From Actinomycetales bacterium (GTDB lineage: Bacteria > Actinomycetota > Actinomycetes > Actinomycetales > BWSM-131): DNA of 14,692 bases. The DNA lies in assembly GCA_030149025.1 (NCBI GenBank), contig JASBSH010000247.1, positions 1-14,692 of the forward strand. Direction: 5' to 3'. The notes beneath the pieces were generated by a model that worked only from the letters and a program-made list of their open reading frames with translations, was not told where the DNA came from and did no database searches. A program made the translations under genes and the position numbers. Numbering within the stretch: position 1 is the stretch's first letter; each line of letters starts with the position of its first letter. This document shows positions 13,522-14,692 of this stretch, in pieces.

Positions 13522-14692
13522 CACCCTCAGCCTCTGGGGCGGCCGGTTCTCCGGCGCCCCGGCCGACGCGTTGGCCGAGCTGAGCCGGAGCACGCACTTC
13601 GACTGGCGGCTCGCCCGGTACGACATCGCCGGCTCCCGCGCGCACGCCAAGGTCCTGCACGCGGCGGGCCTGTTGGACGACGACGCGCTGGCCGGAATGC
13701 TCGCGGCGCTGGACGCCCTGGACGCCGATGTGGCGTCCGGGGCGTTCACCCCGCAGCCGCAGGACGAGGACGTCCACACCGCCCTGGAGCGTGGGCTGAT
13801 CGAGCGCGCGGGCCCCGAGCTGGGCGGACGCCTGCGGGCGGGCCGCTCCCGGAACGACCAGATCGCCACGCTGGTGCGGATGTACCTGCGCGAGCAGGCT
13901 CGCGCCATCGTCGACGAGGTGCTGCGGGTCGTGGAGGCGCTCGCCGACCAGGCTGCCGCGCATCCGGACGCCGCCATGCCGGGCCGTACCCACCTGCAGC
14001 ACGCGCAGCCGGTCCTTCTCGCGCACCACCTGCTCGCCCACGCCTGGCCGTTGCTGCGCGACGTGCAGCGCCTGCGCGACTGGGACGCGCGGGCCGCCTT
14101 GTCGCCGTACGGGTCAGGTGCCCTCGCCGGGTCCTCACTGGGTCTGGACCCAGCCGCCGTGGCGAGCGAGCTCGGCTTCGACGGCCCGGTACAGAACTCG
14201 ATCGACGGGACGGCGGCACGCGACGTCGTCGCGGAGTTCGCCTTCGTGACCGCGATGATCGGCGTCGACCTGTCCCGGCTCGCGGAGGAGGTGATCCTCT
14301 GGGCGACGAAGGAGTTCTCGTTCGTCACCCTGGACGACGCCTTCTCCACTGGGTCCTCGATCATGCCGCAGAAGAAGAACCCCGACGTGGCCGAGCTGGC
14401 GCGGGGCAAGGCGGGTCGTCTCATCGGTGACCTCGCGGGACTGCTCGCGACCCTCAAGGGCCTCCCCCTCGCCTACAACCGGGACCTGCAGGAGGACAAG
14501 GAGCCCGTCTTCGACGCCGTAGACACCCTCCTCGTTCTCCTACCCGCGATGAGCGGCATGGTCGCCACCCTGAGGTTCCACACCGAGCGGATGGCCGAGC
14601 TGGCCCCCCAGGGGTTCGCCCTCGCCACGGACGTCGCCGAGTGGCTCGTCCGGCAGGGCGTCCCGTTCCGCGATGCGCACGAGATCGCAGGG
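13514..14692 (+). CDS. argH: Argininosuccinate lyase (3' end outside the window)
   Basis: ArgH splits argininosuccinate into arginine and fumarate, the last step of the pathway. 393 codons are present without a stop; the family is usually about 460-480 residues, so roughly 70-85 are missing past the edge. Landmarks are LWGGRFSG near the start, DEDVHTALERGLIE, GRLRAGRSRNDQIAT, GRTHLQHAQPV, SPYGSGALAGSSL and the fumarase/aspartase-superfamily signature GSSIMPQKKNP (280-290), which carries the catalytic serine loop. The ATG at 13514 lies within the last codons of argG in a different frame and has no clear ribosome-binding site, so translation probably depends on ribosomes finishing argG. It is the only gene cut by the window. 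Confidence 0.95.
   Translation, partial: MGDTLSLWGGRFSGAPADALAELSRSTHFDWRLARYDIAGSRAHAKVLHAAGLLDDDALAGMLAALDALDADVASGAFTPQPQDEDVHTALERGLIERAGPELGGRLRAGRSRNDQIATLVRMYLREQARAIVDEVLRVVEALADQAAAHPDAAMPGRTHLQHAQPVLLAHHLLAHAWPLLRDVQRLRDWDARAALSPYGSGALAGSSLGLDPAAVASELGFDGPVQNSIDGTAARDVVAEFAFVTAMIGVDLSRLAEEVILWATKEFSFVTLDDAFSTGSSIMPQKKNPDVAELARGKAGRLIGDLAGLLATLKGLPLAYNRDLQEDKEPVFDAVDTLLVLLPAMSGMVATLRFHTERMAELAPQGFALATDVAEWLVRQGVPFRDAHEIAG

Noticed and set aside
11974..14457. 827-residue open frame on the - strand across argR, argG and argH
   Set aside because: It only mirrors the codon bias of the real genes, and the translation is low-complexity with no domain. The + strand carries complete ArgG and ArgH motifs.
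1..14692. Mobile elements, CRISPR arrays, tRNA/rRNA genes or a hidden novel system
   Set aside because: No transposase or integrase motifs, terminal inverted repeats, regularly spaced repeat arrays or tRNA-like cloverleafs were seen. Nearly all bases belong to recognised genes, leaving gaps of at most about 130 nt.

Overview
The window is high-GC bacterial DNA and reads as part of an actinobacterial (Actinomycetota) chromosome. The evidence is strongly G/C-biased codon usage from about 1970 onward, frequent GTG starts, ATGA/GTGA stop-start overlaps, a PheS of the actinobacterial four-cysteine type, and the gene order argC-J-B-D-F-R-G-H, which is known from Mycobacterium and Corynebacterium. 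I cannot name a genus. All genes are on the + strand and coding density is nearly complete; no gap reaches 300 bases.

Layout. (1) 1-130: upstream region with a perfect 10-bp palindrome over a -10-like hexamer. (2) 131-1881: a two-gene ABC transporter, an ATPase plus an FtsX/MacB-type permease, joined by a GTGA overlap. It is visibly less GC-biased at third codon positions than the rest. (3) 1882-1971: a short gap with a 7-bp hairpin and a weak promoter-like hexamer. (4) 1972-5618: pheS and pheT, the two subunits of phenylalanyl-tRNA synthetase. (5) 5615-6430: a classical short-chain dehydrogenase/reductase coupled to pheT by an ATGA overlap. (6) 6431-6477: a 47-nt control region with an 11-nt direct repeat, an ARG-box-like palindrome and a TATAGT hexamer placed so that the arg transcript would be leaderless. 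(7) 6478-14692: argC, argJ, argB, argD, argF, argR, argG and argH, the last cut off by the window edge.

How the genes work together. ArgJ makes N-acetylglutamate by moving the acetyl group from N-acetylornithine, so the acetyl group is recycled. ArgB phosphorylates N-acetylglutamate, ArgC reduces the phosphate, and ArgD transaminates the semialdehyde to N-acetylornithine. ArgJ then releases ornithine, ArgF makes citrulline, and ArgG and ArgH convert it to arginine. The repressor ArgR lies inside the operon and most likely acts on the site in front of argC. Every junction in the arg operon overlaps, so the eight genes are probably translationally coupled.

I found no mobile element, CRISPR array, RNA gene or defence system. 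The least ordinary points are the compact argC operator with its probable leaderless promoter, the dehydrogenase between pheT and argC, and the compositionally distinct ABC transporter. I do not see a new biological system here.
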